Source of the DNA: Niastella sp.
GTDB taxonomy: Bacteria; Bacteroidota; Bacteroidia; Chitinophagales; Chitinophagaceae
Direction: 5' to 3'
NCBI GenBank assembly: GCA_017744515.1
Contig: JAGIBF010000003.1
Location: 62,001 to 126,000 of the forward strand
Length of the DNA: 64,000 bases
Below are positions 24,361-34,870 of the stretch, piece by piece. The notes below the pieces were generated by a model. That model was not told where the DNA came from, searched no databases, and worked only from the letters and a program-made list of their open reading frames with translations. The number at the start of each line of letters is the position of its first letter. The first letter of the stretch is position 1. The translations under genes and the position numbers were made by a program.

Positions 24361-24429
24361 GTCGTGAGTTTGGAGTCGAGAGTTCGGAGTGCTTTTGAGT
24401 GGCCAATAATGTAATACCCTTTTATAAGG

Positions 24430-24450
24430 CTTCGACAGGCTCAGTCTGAC
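24430..24450. repeat. CTTCGACAGGCTCAG-type intergenic repeat, diverged copy
   Basis: CTTCGACAGGCTCAGTCTGA, one divergent unit of the family seen at 35536, 44561, 51129, 58514 and 61551. It lies between the M28 gene and its terminator. Confidence 0.6.
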
Positions 24451-24461
24451 ATGAATACACC

Positions 24462-24488
24462 AGCCCGGCATGATGTGCCGGGCTTTTT
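24462..24488 (+). terminator. Terminator after the M28 peptidase
   Basis: AGCCCGGCA (24462-24470), loop TGATG, TGCCGGGCT (24476-24484), then a run of five T. A perfect 9-bp GC-rich stem. Confidence 0.85.
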
Positions 24489-24607
24489 ATTGGTGGTAAT
24501 GATATGTTGGTGTAGGTGGAAACACATAAATGTATTTCTTACTGTTTTATAAAACCAAGCAAGGGGTGTTACCGTATGTAGTTTTGTGATCAAATCCAAT
24601 GTTCTTC

Positions 24608-25174
24608 ATGAAATATCCTGTATTCGCTATTCTGCTACTGCTGTGTGGTTTCATTGCCTGTGAGAAAACTACTATCCCCGAAGGCTTCAAAGCATACATC
24701 ATTCCCAAAGGAGCTCATTATGCTACTGAAAACGGTTACCGTGCTGTAAACAAAAAGGAAATCCGCTTCATTGCTGTCTTTGACAGCTCCTGTATCTACT
24801 CTTCCAAGGACCCCAAGAACTCAGGAGACATCAACAAATTATACGGCTTTAGTGATTGTGGCGCTTTACATCATGAGAACAGTGCACGGGTGGGCTGGAC
24901 GTGGAATGGCCGCGCCGTCGATCTTTATGCTTATTGTTATAAGGACAGCATCCGCAGCAGCCAACTGCTGGGCAGCGTAACGATCGGTACGCCCTGCGAG
25001 CTGGCCATCAGGCCACAGTCTACTCAATATGTCTTTGAATTAAACGGTTTTCCGGCGGTGTATATGCAAAGGGGTTGCGCCACCTCCAATATTTCGGGCT
25101 ACCAATTGTATCCTTACTTTGGTGGTGATGAAGCTGCTCCTCATGATGTTCGTATTTACATCAAGGACTTATAA
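24608..25174 (+). CDS. Hypothetical lipoprotein, 188 aa
   Basis: MKYPVFAILLLLCGFIACEK is a lipoprotein signal with Cys18 as the modified residue. The mature part of about 170 residues has six further cysteines that could form disulfides and is beta-rich. No domain was recognised. The ATG at 24599 adds three residues upstream. A TAGTTTTG -7-like element sits at 24579-24586, but without a well-placed -33 element. The 3' end overlaps the next gene, on the opposite strand, by 14 bases. Confidence 0.7.
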   Translation: MKYPVFAILLLLCGFIACEKTTIPEGFKAYIIPKGAHYATENGYRAVNKKEIRFIAVFDSSCIYSSKDPKNSGDINKLYGFSDCGALHHENSARVGWTWNGRAVDLYAYCYKDSIRSSQLLGSVTIGTPCELAIRPQSTQYVFELNGFPAVYMQRGCATSNISGYQLYPYFGGDEAAPHDVRIYIKDL

Positions 25175-25430
25175 GGGCCTGGGTTACTTCTCCCTTGAAT
25201 TCCCAGCGATCTTTGATGATCGTGCCATTTAGTAATTGTTTTAGCCGACGGGCGAATCGTTCACCACAAATATGACCGCGCTCATCTTTTTTGCCCAGGA
25301 AGGCTACCACCGGCAGGCCATCTCTATCGGTTTTAAAGGCAAGGTCAAAGCGCTGGAACCTTGTTTGGATGAGGGATGATGGCTCATACTTTTTGTTGAG
25401 AATCTTTAAGATTTGTTCTCCGAGGTCCAT
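25161..25430 (-). CDS. Conserved hypothetical protein, 89 aa
   Basis: A basic soluble protein with a mixed alpha/beta pattern (ILNKKYEPSSLIQTRFQRFD, then GLPVVAFLGKKDERGHICGE). No domain was recognised. Its last codons overlap the stop of the hypothetical lipoprotein gene, in a tail-to-tail arrangement. Confidence 0.6.
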   Translation of the reverse strand: MDLGEQILKILNKKYEPSSLIQTRFQRFDLAFKTDRDGLPVVAFLGKKDERGHICGERFARRLKQLLNGTIIKDRWEFKGEVTQALISP

Positions 25431-25515
25431 AGTTGTACGTTTTAGTTGTGATCATTTAAGTACAGTTTATTCGTAACGACTAAGGAGCGGGGCTTATCTA
25501 CATGACAAGCATAAA

Positions 25516-26028
25516 TTATACCGTAATATCGAGGACTGGTTTGTAGGCTTCATCGGGCGCTTTTGTGCGCGCAACGACCGGTTTTTTGGAGGCTTTGTTG
25601 TCGAGCCATTTGGTTACTCCGGCTGCAATCAGCCCTCCTGTGAGGTAGAGGCCAACGGTAACCCAACGACGTTTTCCGGTGCTATTTGTAAATTGGGGAT
25701 TTAAGCCGAGAACTCCGGGCAGCTTGAGTGCCCCTATCCCGGCGCTCAGGCCTAACAGGCCTCCTGTAGACATGGCTTTTTTCATCCTTGTACCGGCGAG
25801 GCTATAAAACAATGTGTTGCCAATTATATCTCCCACCATGGCTGTCGTGTATAGCTTATCTTTTGCTGGCGCCGCATAGCCCGTTTTCTTCATTATATGT
25901 GCGGTAGCCTGTTCCCCCAGCTTATCGAGCCGTGGAGCAGATGGGTCATTTTTCCGAATCAATTCGTGTAAAATGGTAACAGCTACAGCACCGGCGAGTC
26001 CGCCTGCAAGGGAGGTAAGTAGTTTCAT
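25516..26028 (-). CDS. Glycine-rich integral membrane protein, 170 aa
   Basis: Four hydrophobic, glycine-rich segments, at about residues 3-23, 60-79, 86-108 and 122-142, and a soluble C-terminal tail. No known family was recognised. The Gly/Ala-rich helices resemble general membrane-packing proteins. It is isolated, with a G-rich hairpin (AGGGGG/CCCCCT, 26065-26080) 37 bases upstream. Confidence 0.6.
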   Translation of the reverse strand: MKLLTSLAGGLAGAVAVTILHELIRKNDPSAPRLDKLGEQATAHIMKKTGYAAPAKDKLYTTAMVGDIIGNTLFYSLAGTRMKKAMSTGGLLGLSAGIGALKLPGVLGLNPQFTNSTGKRRWVTVGLYLTGGLIAAGVTKWLDNKASKKPVVARTKAPDEAYKPVLDITV

Positions 26029-26093
26029 AGCCTCTTTTTTGTGTGTAGTTAAAAGAATGATGCCAGGGGGGAAGCCCCCTTTTACTTCGATAA

Positions 26094-26160
26094 CAGATTT
26101 CTCACTGCGCCGTCACAATCTACACTTTATAGTCCCGAATGGCTCCGTTCGAAATGACAA
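26094..26160. repeat. CAGATTTCTCACTGCGCCGTCACA repeat, copy 1
   Basis: About 67 bases, starting CAGATTTCTCACTGCG and ending GGCTCCGTTCGAAATGACAA. A second copy at 52798-52865 matches almost throughout, with a variable centre. It is a dispersed intergenic element and contains no ORF. Confidence 0.8.
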
Positions 26161-26237
26161 TTAACATAGACACTCCTTCCTTTTTGAAATGACAAAGTGG
26201 AATGCATGCGGTAGGAGGTAAGAGCGTTTGAGGGCAA

Positions 26238-26726
26238 TTATTCGTCTTTTTTCCGGATGGTGGCAATGGCCTGTTTGATGAGGTCGGGTTCGTAGCCTTT
26301 TTGCAAGAGGTAATCGGTGGTCTTGCTGAGTTTAACGTATTGGTTCACGCCTTCGCCTTTGATGGTGGCCCATTTTTTAGTGGCCAGGGTTTGGAGTGTG
26401 CGCAGGTAATCTTCTTCGTCTATTTCTTTGAGGGCTTTTTTGATGCAGTATTCGCTTACGCGTTTTTGTTTCAGCTCATATTTTATTTTCACGCGTCCCC
26501 ATTGTTTCATGCGGAAACGTCCACCGGCAAACTGAATGGCGAATCGTTCTTCGTTGAGGTAGTTTTCTTCGATCAGCTGTGATAACAATTCTTCCACCTG
26601 CTGTTTGTACAGGCCAAAGGAGTACAGTTTTTCTTTCACCTCTGTGTGGCTACGCTCCTGGTAGCCACAGTAATGTTTTGCTTTTTGAAAGGCTTGTTCC
26701 TTTGTAAGCTGTTTACGGTTGAACAT
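26238..26726 (-). CDS. recX: Regulatory protein RecX
   Basis: 162 residues built of RecX three-helix repeats. Typical segments are AFQKAKHYCGYQERSHTEVK, EELLSQLIEENYLNEERFA and FRMKQWGRVKIKYELKQK. RecX binds RecA and limits its filament growth during recombinational repair. recA is not adjacent. The ATG at 26726 lies five bases after a TACATTTG promoter element, confirming the start. Confidence 0.88.
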   Translation of the reverse strand: MFNRKQLTKEQAFQKAKHYCGYQERSHTEVKEKLYSFGLYKQQVEELLSQLIEENYLNEERFAIQFAGGRFRMKQWGRVKIKYELKQKRVSEYCIKKALKEIDEEDYLRTLQTLATKKWATIKGEGVNQYVKLSKTTDYLLQKGYEPDLIKQAIATIRKKDE

Positions 26727-26731
26727 CGCCC

Positions 26732-26739
26732 CAAATGTA
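26732..26739 (-). promoter_or_regulatory. -7 element of recX
   Basis: TACATTTG on the minus strand, five bases before the recX ATG. The nearest upstream TTG is 23 bases away, slightly long for the consensus. Confidence 0.5.
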
Positions 26740-26750
26740 GGACTCTCTGT

Positions 26751-27854
<1,104 letters not shown>

Positions 27855-27856
27855 CG

Positions 27857-29167
27857 TTAATCAAAGTTAAGTGCTGTGATCTCTGCGGTGAATGTGGTAT
27901 TGAAGTTTACCAGTGAATCGTAGCGCAGGTTGTTTACTTTAAAGTCGAGTTTGGTGTATTTATCTTTCCAAACTGCTACAATGTCTTCTATCCGCTCACG
28001 TATGCTGTCTACATCGAATTGGTTGGCAGGGGCATCGTACCAGGCTGCGGCAAATCCAAGCTCCCTGAAATAATCGGCATGGTTTACCTGCATGAACAAT
28101 TTGAACAGTTCACTCAATGGCCGGGGGAGGCTGTATGAGTACTGGCAAAATGAAAATCCATATTCGAGGATGGCGTTGGCAATAAGGGGGTACTGATTTT
28201 CGCGGTACCACATCATATTGGTGGCGGCTGCATTGATGGCGTCGATTATTGCTTTGTGGTTTTGGGGCGCCACTATCGAGAATGTATGTTTCGACCGGAA
28301 GAAGAAGGGGTCTACTTCTTCTTTGGGTTTTGTCAACAGTTTGCGGTAGGCTTCTATCATTCCCTGGTTGCGCTCTGTGATCTGTTTTTCGTCTTTACGG
28401 AAATAGATGTCGATGATCTTTTCCAGCTCCAACTGCAGTTTGCCTTCGGGACTCAGCATGTAGTCGATGCGGAAGGCCAGTGTGAGCAATAGGTAGGATA
28501 CGGCGCCGGAAAACTTATCGGCATCGAGGCTGGCTGTATAGTCGAGCGTATCCTGTATCCACTTTGTGAGGTATTTGTAGCGTACTGCTTTTTCTGCTGC
28601 CGGCATTTCGGCAATGTGTTCTACGTCGATGGTTTGCAGTGACGAGAATTCCTGTACCAGCAGATCGTCGAGCTTATCGGCTTTGATGGCCAGTTCCTTT
28701 AATCCGTAGTAGAGTTTATTGGGATTGGCTGATTTGATATTGCTGTCGAACCGCATGCAAAGGCGATCGCCATCGAGGGCATACCGGCTATAGTAGAGGT
28801 TGAAATTCATTTCGAGCAGGCGGCGCATAACGGGCACGCTGGGTTGTGCCATGCGGGCCAGTGTTACTTCTGCCACGAGGCGTTCCTGGTTGAACTCTCC
28901 GCGTACGATCTTGGAACCCTGATACAGGTGGAAGCGACCTTCTGCGCCATTGCGCTCCAGCACTACGTTTTGGGCGGCTTCATCGCGCAGGTAATCAAAA
29001 AAGGCTTCTACGCTTTCGGGGTATTGTTGTTGTTTGAACAGGCCATCCGCATCATTCCAGCGGTTTACTTTGGCGACCGTTTTGTTGTTGTCTGAATACC
29101 GGCCAAGTGGAATAGCGGGATCTTCTGCTTTCTTCTTTCCCCAGCCAAATAGTTTATCGAACACCAT
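27857..29167 (-). CDS. Hypothetical 436-aa protein, operon partner of the protease
   Basis: A long soluble protein, beginning MVFDKLFGWGKKK, without signal peptide or membrane segments. The region up to 150 has the alternating pattern of a YbjN-like domain (GAEGRFHLYQGSKIVRGEF); the middle is helical (170-320). No family was recognised with confidence. The stop is two bases before the protease start, so the two products probably act together in the cytoplasm. Confidence 0.65.
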   Translation of the reverse strand: MVFDKLFGWGKKKAEDPAIPLGRYSDNNKTVAKVNRWNDADGLFKQQQYPESVEAFFDYLRDEAAQNVVLERNGAEGRFHLYQGSKIVRGEFNQERLVAEVTLARMAQPSVPVMRRLLEMNFNLYYSRYALDGDRLCMRFDSNIKSANPNKLYYGLKELAIKADKLDDLLVQEFSSLQTIDVEHIAEMPAAEKAVRYKYLTKWIQDTLDYTASLDADKFSGAVSYLLLTLAFRIDYMLSPEGKLQLELEKIIDIYFRKDEKQITERNQGMIEAYRKLLTKPKEEVDPFFFRSKHTFSIVAPQNHKAIIDAINAAATNMMWYRENQYPLIANAILEYGFSFCQYSYSLPRPLSELFKLFMQVNHADYFRELGFAAAWYDAPANQFDVDSIRERIEDIVAVWKDKYTKLDFKVNNLRYDSLVNFNTTFTAEITALNFD

Positions 29168-29491
29168 AAAATGAGTTTGTACTGCTCCCGCAGGGCGGGA
29201 TAAAAAATTGCGCGATTGAAGGTATTCAATTTCGTGCCATATTCACAACTCTCTGAGGGTAATTAGTTTATTGTGTCTGAACCTGGATTTTTGGGATTTG
29301 ATGGATTGGGAGGACACAAGTGTTGCGAGGCGTTCTTTTCTTTAGACCAGGGTGAGCCGCTCCTGCCGGGCGGGACAAGCTCTTCGAGGGCCACCCACCC
29401 GATTAAAGTGGTGACGCCCCTCCCTTCTACAAAGGCGATAGCTGAATTCAACGCTTAAAGGCTTGTGCTTGAAGCCCCTTATCTTTGCGGA
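29168..29491. other. Divergent intergenic region with hairpin and repeat
   Basis: 324 bases between the 436-aa gene and the IMPase gene. It holds a small hairpin (TCCCGC/GCGGGA, 29186-29200), a GAACCTGGATTTTTGGGATT-like stretch at 29278-29300 resembling a Bacteroidota dispersed repeat, and a diverged copy of the GGTGAGCCGC palindrome (29349-29401). No ORF is credible. Confidence 0.55.
29480..29487 (+). promoter_or_regulatory. -7 element of the IMPase gene
   Basis: TATCTTTG matches TAnnTTTG and ends four bases before the ATG at 29492, so the transcript would be nearly leaderless. No good TTG at the usual distance; TTAA occurs instead. Confidence 0.55.
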
Positions 29492-30268
29492 ATGCTAAAA
29501 GAAACGCTTATTAACGCCACCGAGGCAGGTGCGGACGTGATCAAACATTACTTCAATAATAAAAACCTGCAAATCAGTAATAAAGAGGGAGTTAACAACC
29601 TGGTGACGGAAGCGGACCATGCTTCTGAAAAGGCTATCATCGATGTCATCAAACAGGCTTTCCCTAATCACTTTATTTTGAGTGAAGAGGTGGGTGAGAT
29701 CGTGATGGACAGCGAATATAAATGGATCATCGACCCCATCGATGGGACTATAAACTATGCTCATGGTATTCCTTTGTGCTGTATTTCCATCGGCCTGGAG
29801 CAAGCTGGTAAAATGATCATGGGTGCTGTTTATAATCCTTTCCTCAAGGAGTTTTATTTTGCAGAACGTGGTCAGGGTGCTACGCTCAACGGACAGCCTA
29901 TCGAGGTAAGCGGTCAGAGCGACCTGATGAAATCATGCCTGGTAACTGGTTTTCCGTATACTTATATCAATAATGCCAATGGTCCGCTGGAAGTGTTTTC
30001 CCGCTTCATCCGCCAAGGTATCCCGGTACGCCGGCTGGGATCTGCTGCGATCGATCTGTGCTGGGTGGCTGCAGGCCGGTTTGATGGGTTTTATGAGCAT
30101 AAGCTGCAGGCCTGGGACAGTGCTGCGGGTTTTTTGATGGTTGAAGAGGCTGGTGGTAAGGTGACTGACTTCAAGGGTGATCATTATTCTCCTTATCAGC
30201 CGCATATTGTTGCTACGAATGGCAAGATCCACGACGATATTCTGCTTTGGATCAACGATAAAGTATAG
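29492..30268 (+). CDS. Inositol monophosphatase family protein
   Basis: 258 residues. The magnesium-dependent phosphatase motifs are present: EEVGE (about 70), IDPIDGTINYAHGIP (about 88-102) and AWDSAAGFLMVEEAGG (about 210-225). It dephosphorylates inositol phosphates or related substrates such as PAP or sugar phosphates; the precise substrate is not visible. The start at ATG 29492 is set by the promoter element four bases upstream. ThiL follows after 36 bases on the same strand. Confidence 0.9.
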   Translation: MLKETLINATEAGADVIKHYFNNKNLQISNKEGVNNLVTEADHASEKAIIDVIKQAFPNHFILSEEVGEIVMDSEYKWIIDPIDGTINYAHGIPLCCISIGLEQAGKMIMGAVYNPFLKEFYFAERGQGATLNGQPIEVSGQSDLMKSCLVTGFPYTYINNANGPLEVFSRFIRQGIPVRRLGSAAIDLCWVAAGRFDGFYEHKLQAWDSAAGFLMVEEAGGKVTDFKGDHYSPYQPHIVATNGKIHDDILLWINDKV

Positions 30269-30304
30269 TTCTGTTTTAAAAGCATCTACTTAAAAGCGAA
30301 AGTT

Positions 30305-31339
30305 ATGAGCGAAAGGACTGAAATAAATGATCTGGGTGAGTTTGGTCTGATTGACCACCTCACCAAGAACATCGAGATACAAAATGCTTCTACTGTGTTG
30401 GGGGTGGGTGATGATGGTGCTGTGATCGATCATTTCGGCAAGCAAACGGTGATCTCTACCGATATGCTGGTGGAGGGTGTTCACTTCGACCTGGCGTATA
30501 CGCCGCTGAAGCACCTTGGGTATAAGAGTGTGGTGGTGAACCTGAGTGATATCTACGCTATGAATGCGACGCCCACGCAAATCACAATGAGCCTTGCTTT
30601 CAGCAACCGGTTTGGCCTGGACGCGCTGGATGAATTTTATGAGGGCGTGTATGCCGCCTGCGAGAAATATGGTATTGACCTCATCGGTGGGGATACCTGT
30701 TCTTCTCAGAAGGGTTTCATCATATCGGTTACAGCTATTGGAGAGGTGACGCCGGATAGGTTTGTTAAAAGGAGTACTGCTCAAAAGGGTGACCTGCTTT
30801 GCTGCAGTGGCGATCTCGGTGCTGCGTATGTGGGTTTGTTGTTCCTGGAGCGTGAAAAGCGGATCTATCTTGAAAATCCCAAGATTCAGCCCGATCTGGA
30901 GGGTGAATCTTATGTGATCGGGCGGCTCCTGAAGCCGGAAGCCCGGAAGGATATTATCGAGTTTCTGGCAGAAAATGATATACACCCTACTTCCATGATG
31001 GATATCAGTGATGGGCTCAGTTCTGATATTTTACATATTTGTCAAGATAGTAACCTGGGGTGCCGTTTGTACGAAGAAAAAATACCTATTGCCGAGGAAA
31101 TGCGGCGGGCAGCGTTTAAATTTGAGATCGACCCCACGGCCTGTGCGCTGAGCGGCGGCGAGGATTATGAATTGCTGTTTACCCTGCCACAATCTGATTA
31201 CGAAAAACTCGTTCTTAATGAGCAGATCAGCGTGATCGGTTATATGACGGATGCGGAGGAAGGTACCAAGATCTTAACGAAAGGTGGCGGCACGCACAAT
31301 ATAACGGCACAGGGCTGGAATGCATTTAAGAATTCCTGA
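30305..31339 (+). CDS. thiL: Thiamine-monophosphate kinase
   Basis: 344 residues of the PurM-fold kinase family. Characteristic segments are LGEFGLIDHL at the N-terminus, GVGDDGAVID, STDMLVEGVHFD and SALSGGEDYELLF near the C-terminus. It phosphorylates thiamine monophosphate to thiamine pyrophosphate in the cytoplasm. No other thiamine gene is nearby. It lies between IMPase and the S41 peptidase, with 18 bases to the latter. Confidence 0.93.
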   Translation: MSERTEINDLGEFGLIDHLTKNIEIQNASTVLGVGDDGAVIDHFGKQTVISTDMLVEGVHFDLAYTPLKHLGYKSVVVNLSDIYAMNATPTQITMSLAFSNRFGLDALDEFYEGVYAACEKYGIDLIGGDTCSSQKGFIISVTAIGEVTPDRFVKRSTAQKGDLLCCSGDLGAAYVGLLFLEREKRIYLENPKIQPDLEGESYVIGRLLKPEARKDIIEFLAENDIHPTSMMDISDGLSSDILHICQDSNLGCRLYEEKIPIAEEMRRAAFKFEIDPTACALSGGEDYELLFTLPQSDYEKLVLNEQISVIGYMTDAEEGTKILTKGGGTHNITAQGWNAFKNS

Positions 31340-31357
31340 GCTTAAACGGTTTTTTGC

Positions 31358-32869
31358 ATGAGGATGTGGTTACCCGGTTTTACTGTGCTTGTAGTGGCGA
31401 TGTTTTCCATTGGCTGTGCTTCTTCCCGGAAGCCTTTTAACCCCGATAAGAAGTATGCTGCTGCGCAGTTGCAGCAGGATTATCATTATTTCCGCAGCAT
31501 ATTGGAGGAATCGCACCCCAGTATCTATTGGTTTACTTCCAAGGATAGCATGGATCACTACTTCGATGCGGGTTACCAGCGTATTCACGATTCCATGACC
31601 GAGCCTCAATTCAGGAACCTGCTGGCTTATGTCACTACCAAAATCCGTTGTGGTCATACTACCGTACGGTTTTCCCAAACATACAGCGACTATCTCGACA
31701 CCGTAAGACTTCCCGTTTTTCCGCTGCACCTGAAGGTGTGGCCCGACTCCATGACTGTTGTCACCAACCTTAACCGCAAGGATTCTATTTTAAGGCGGGG
31801 CACCATCGTTACAGCGGTTAATGGTTATACTACAGCTCAGCTCACCGATACTTTTTTCAATTATATTTCCGGAGACGGTTATACGCAGTCCGGCAAATAC
31901 CAGGTGTTGAGTAACCGGGGTAGTTTTGGCAACCTGTATCGAAATATCCTTGGTCTTACGAACCAGTTTACCATTCGTTATCGTGACAGTGATGGACAAG
32001 AGCGGGAAACTGTGATCCCTATCTATGACCCTCGTGCCGACACTCCCGCAACCCGGAGTACAGAGAAGCCTCCTGCAGGGAGGCAACCGCGCCAGGCGCC
32101 GCAGCCTCCCATGCTGAACGCCGTGCGCAACATACAGATCGATACCACGCTTTCTTCGGCTTATATGACTGTCAACACTTTTGCCCGGGGCAATAAGCTC
32201 AGGGGCTTTTTCCGCCGGTCGTTCCGGGAATTGAAGCGTCGCAATATTCAGCATCTCGTGATCGATGTGCGTTCGAATGGTGGCGGTGACGCCGGTATAT
32301 CTACCAAGCTGACGCGGTATCTTATCAACAGAAAATTCAAGCTGGCCGATTCGCTGTATACTCCCCGCCGCACCAGCCATTATACGAAGTATATTCAATG
32401 GCAGCCTGCTTACTGGCTCATGATGCAGGCGATCACCCGCAAGCATAAGGACGGGTTGTACCATTTTGGTTATTTCGAGCGGCATTATTTCAAGCCTCAA
32501 AAGCGTCATCACTTCGATGGCAATATCTATATCATTACTGGTGGCAATTCTTTTTCTGCCACTACTTTATTTGCCGGTGCTTTGAAGGGCCAGGAAAATG
32601 TAAAGATCATTGGTGAGGAAACGGGCGGCGGTGCTTATGGCAACTCTGCCTGGATGATCCCAGATGTTACACTGCCCAATACCAAGGTGCGTTTCCGGCT
32701 ACCGCGCTTCAGGCTCGTAATGAATAAGGGCCTGGTGAAGGAAGGCCGTGGAATCATTCCCGATATCGAGGCGGCTCCTACCGTGGAGACCATACGCCGT
32801 GGCATTGACCCCAAGGTCGACACCGTACGCAAACTGATCATGCAGAAGAGTGGAGTGGTGCATCATTAA
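31358..32869 (+). CDS. S41-family peptidase lipoprotein
   Basis: 503 residues. The lipoprotein signal is MRMWLPGFTVLVVAMFSIGC, with Cys20 modified. The C-terminal-processing-protease (S41) domain covers about 250-470, with DVRSNGGGD and the probable nucleophile in GGNSFSATTLFAGALKG, then EETGGGAYGNS. A central segment (100-170) has a PDZ-like region that is weak. Periplasmic or surface-exposed. The proline-rich linker at about 225-250 (TPATRSTEKPPAGRQPRQAP) joins the two halves. Confidence 0.85.
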   Translation: MRMWLPGFTVLVVAMFSIGCASSRKPFNPDKKYAAAQLQQDYHYFRSILEESHPSIYWFTSKDSMDHYFDAGYQRIHDSMTEPQFRNLLAYVTTKIRCGHTTVRFSQTYSDYLDTVRLPVFPLHLKVWPDSMTVVTNLNRKDSILRRGTIVTAVNGYTTAQLTDTFFNYISGDGYTQSGKYQVLSNRGSFGNLYRNILGLTNQFTIRYRDSDGQERETVIPIYDPRADTPATRSTEKPPAGRQPRQAPQPPMLNAVRNIQIDTTLSSAYMTVNTFARGNKLRGFFRRSFRELKRRNIQHLVIDVRSNGGGDAGISTKLTRYLINRKFKLADSLYTPRRTSHYTKYIQWQPAYWLMMQAITRKHKDGLYHFGYFERHYFKPQKRHHFDGNIYIITGGNSFSATTLFAGALKGQENVKIIGEETGGGAYGNSAWMIPDVTLPNTKVRFRLPRFRLVMNKGLVKEGRGIIPDIEAAPTVETIRRGIDPKVDTVRKLIMQKSGVVHH

Positions 32870-32878
32870 CTGTTGGGA

Positions 32879-33976
32879 TCAAGCAATGGTTTGCTGCACT
32901 TTGAAGGTATCGTCAAATACTACCATGCCGGCTTCGTAGCCTTTTTCGATCTTACCCAGTTTTTTGTCTTTGATGAACCTGGCCGGGTAGGTGGATGCCA
33001 TTCGTAGTGCTTCGTCGAGCGGAATGTCTACTTGTTCTACGCCGTTCTTTACACATTGCATCATCGTCAATGCAGAGCCTGAGAGTGTTCCATCTGGTAA
33101 ATCATAGTGATCGTTTTTATATATGTGGCGGTATTCTCCTATCATTGCTTCGGCTACTGCGTCTGTAATGAAGAACAGGCGTTCTTTCATTAGTTGCTTC
33201 GCAATCTTTACTGCTGTATAATTAACGTGTATGCCATCGCACACGATGCTGCTTTGTGCGGTGGGGTGATTAAAGATGGCGCCTACCATGCCCGGCTCCC
33301 GGTGCTGGAAGGGCGACATGGCATTGTAGAGGTGTGTAGCCAGGGGTATACCTTTATCAAAAGCTTGTGTTGCCTGTTTGTAGGTGGCATTGGTGTGACC
33401 GGCAGAAACAAGGATGTCTTCCTGTATCAATAAATCAATCAGTTTGGCATGGCATTGTTCCGGCGCGAGGGTCATCATTTTGAATATGCCTTTTCCCTTT
33501 TCTATCAGCATATTTATTTCCTGCGCGGAAGGTGTTTTTATACAGTTTTCAAGGTGGGCTCCTTTCTTGACGGGATTTATGTAGGGCCCTTCGAGGTGCA
33601 ATCCCAACAAGCCTTTACCGCCCTGTTCCTGGTAGGCCTTCGCTACTTCCATTCCTTTCAGGAATTTTTGTATGGTGTTGGTGGCCATCGTGATCATGAA
33701 GTGGGCGCAGCCTCCGGAAAGACAATATTGATAAGTTGCTTCGAGAGAGGCGATACTCAATTCTTCGGAAAACAGTTTGCGGTTTCCGCCATAAATCTGG
33801 AGGTCTATTAAAGCAGGGGCTAATGAAAGACCATTCAGGTCTATCTTTTCGTATTGTGAAGGGATGGCGTCCTGCTGTACTATGTCGACGATCGTGTTGT
33901 TGGTGGTGAGTACGGCTTTGCCTGTTTCTACGGTGTTTCCGGTATAGATGGTGGCGTTGGTATATGCGATGGACAT
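32879..33976 (-). CDS. nagA: N-acetylglucosamine-6-phosphate deacetylase
   Basis: 365 residues. The amidohydrolase-fold signature motifs are GLHLEGPYINPVKKGAH near 125, AGHTNATYKQA near 192, HLYNAMSPFQHREPG near 212 and the catalytic Asp in ITDAVAEA near 267. It converts GlcNAc-6-P to glucosamine-6-P in amino-sugar use and cell-wall recycling. nagB and the sugar uptake genes are not adjacent. It converges on the S41 gene, with ten bases between stops. Confidence 0.92.
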   Translation of the reverse strand: MSIAYTNATIYTGNTVETGKAVLTTNNTIVDIVQQDAIPSQYEKIDLNGLSLAPALIDLQIYGGNRKLFSEELSIASLEATYQYCLSGGCAHFMITMATNTIQKFLKGMEVAKAYQEQGGKGLLGLHLEGPYINPVKKGAHLENCIKTPSAQEINMLIEKGKGIFKMMTLAPEQCHAKLIDLLIQEDILVSAGHTNATYKQATQAFDKGIPLATHLYNAMSPFQHREPGMVGAIFNHPTAQSSIVCDGIHVNYTAVKIAKQLMKERLFFITDAVAEAMIGEYRHIYKNDHYDLPDGTLSGSALTMMQCVKNGVEQVDIPLDEALRMASTYPARFIKDKKLGKIEKGYEAGMVVFDDTFKVQQTIA

Positions 33977-33993
33977 GTAAGGTTTTTTAATTT

Positions 33994-34036
33994 GTCGAAG
34001 GGTGAGCCGCCCTTTGAGGGCGACCCACCCTTCGAC
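33994..34036. repeat. 43-bp GTCGAAGGGTGAGCC palindrome, copy 1
   Basis: Begins GTCGAAGGGTGAGCCGCC and ends CGACCCACCCTTCGAC. Nineteen of twenty positions in the two arms pair or nearly pair; mismatches are A/C on this strand and become G-U pairs in a minus-strand transcript, giving an almost perfect hairpin. Nearly identical to 44524-44566. Confidence 0.85.
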
Positions 34037-34060
34037 AGCGAGCGGTGAGCAAATGCTTTT

Positions 34061-34870
34061 TTATGACTGTATGATGAAGTTATCGGCGTCTTCGAGGAAG
34101 GGTAGTTTGTGTCGTATCTCTTCCAGCTTCTCTTTCTGCAGGGTGACGGTGTGTATGTCTTCGTCATGCGCCTTGGTGTAGATCACTTCGCCCATGGGAT
34201 CTATGATCATGCTATCGCCACTGTGGTAAATATCGTTGCCATCTTTGCCCACGCGGTTTACGCCTACTACGTAGCTCTGGTTTTCGATGGCTCTTGCCTG
34301 CAGTAATGTTTTCCAGGCGTGGTTGCGGCGTTCGGGCCAGTTGGCAACATATATCATCAGGTCATACTCTGTTTCGTTCTTCTCTGCATCGGCTTCTGTG
34401 AGTGGTGTTGCCTGGCGAGCCCATACAGGAAAGCGCAGGTCATAACAAACCAGCAGGTTCACGCGCCAGCCTTTCACGGAGGCGATCAATCGTTTATGCC
34501 CGGGTGTATAGTGTTCGTCTTCTCCGGCATAGGCAAATAAATGTCGTTTGTCGTAATAACCGTATTGTCCATTGGGCAACATCCATATAAGACGGTTATA
34601 ATATTTACCTTCTTCTTCAATAATAAGACTGCCCGTAAGGATGATCCTTTGCTGTGCCGCTATTCTTTTCATCCAGGCAACGCTTTCTCCTTCCATCGTC
34701 TCCGCCAGCAATTCGGGCTTCATGCTAAAGCCTGTGCTGAACATTTCGGGGAGTATCACTATTTCCGTTTTTTGCATCTGCTGAATTTTTTGTTCCAACA
34801 TTTGCAGGTTGGCGGTTTTGTCTTCCCAATGGAGGCTTGTTTGTATCGTGGTAATGGTGAGTGTCGACAT
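34061..34870 (-). CDS. Nitrilase-superfamily amidohydrolase (Nit2/omega-amidase type)
   Basis: 269 residues. The Glu-Lys-Cys triad is visible: E in VILPEMFSTGF near 43, K in YYDKRHLF near 110 and C in LLVCYDLRFPVWAR near 143. Omega-amidases of this branch hydrolyse alpha-ketoglutaramate and succinamate, cleaning up transamination by-products. The gene is on the same strand as nagA with the 43-bp repeat between them. Confidence 0.88.
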   Translation of the reverse strand: MSTLTITTIQTSLHWEDKTANLQMLEQKIQQMQKTEIVILPEMFSTGFSMKPELLAETMEGESVAWMKRIAAQQRIILTGSLIIEEEGKYYNRLIWMLPNGQYGYYDKRHLFAYAGEDEHYTPGHKRLIASVKGWRVNLLVCYDLRFPVWARQATPLTEADAEKNETEYDLMIYVANWPERRNHAWKTLLQARAIENQSYVVGVNRVGKDGNDIYHSGDSMIIDPMGEVIYTKAHDEDIHTVTLQKEKLEEIRHKLPFLEDADNFIIQS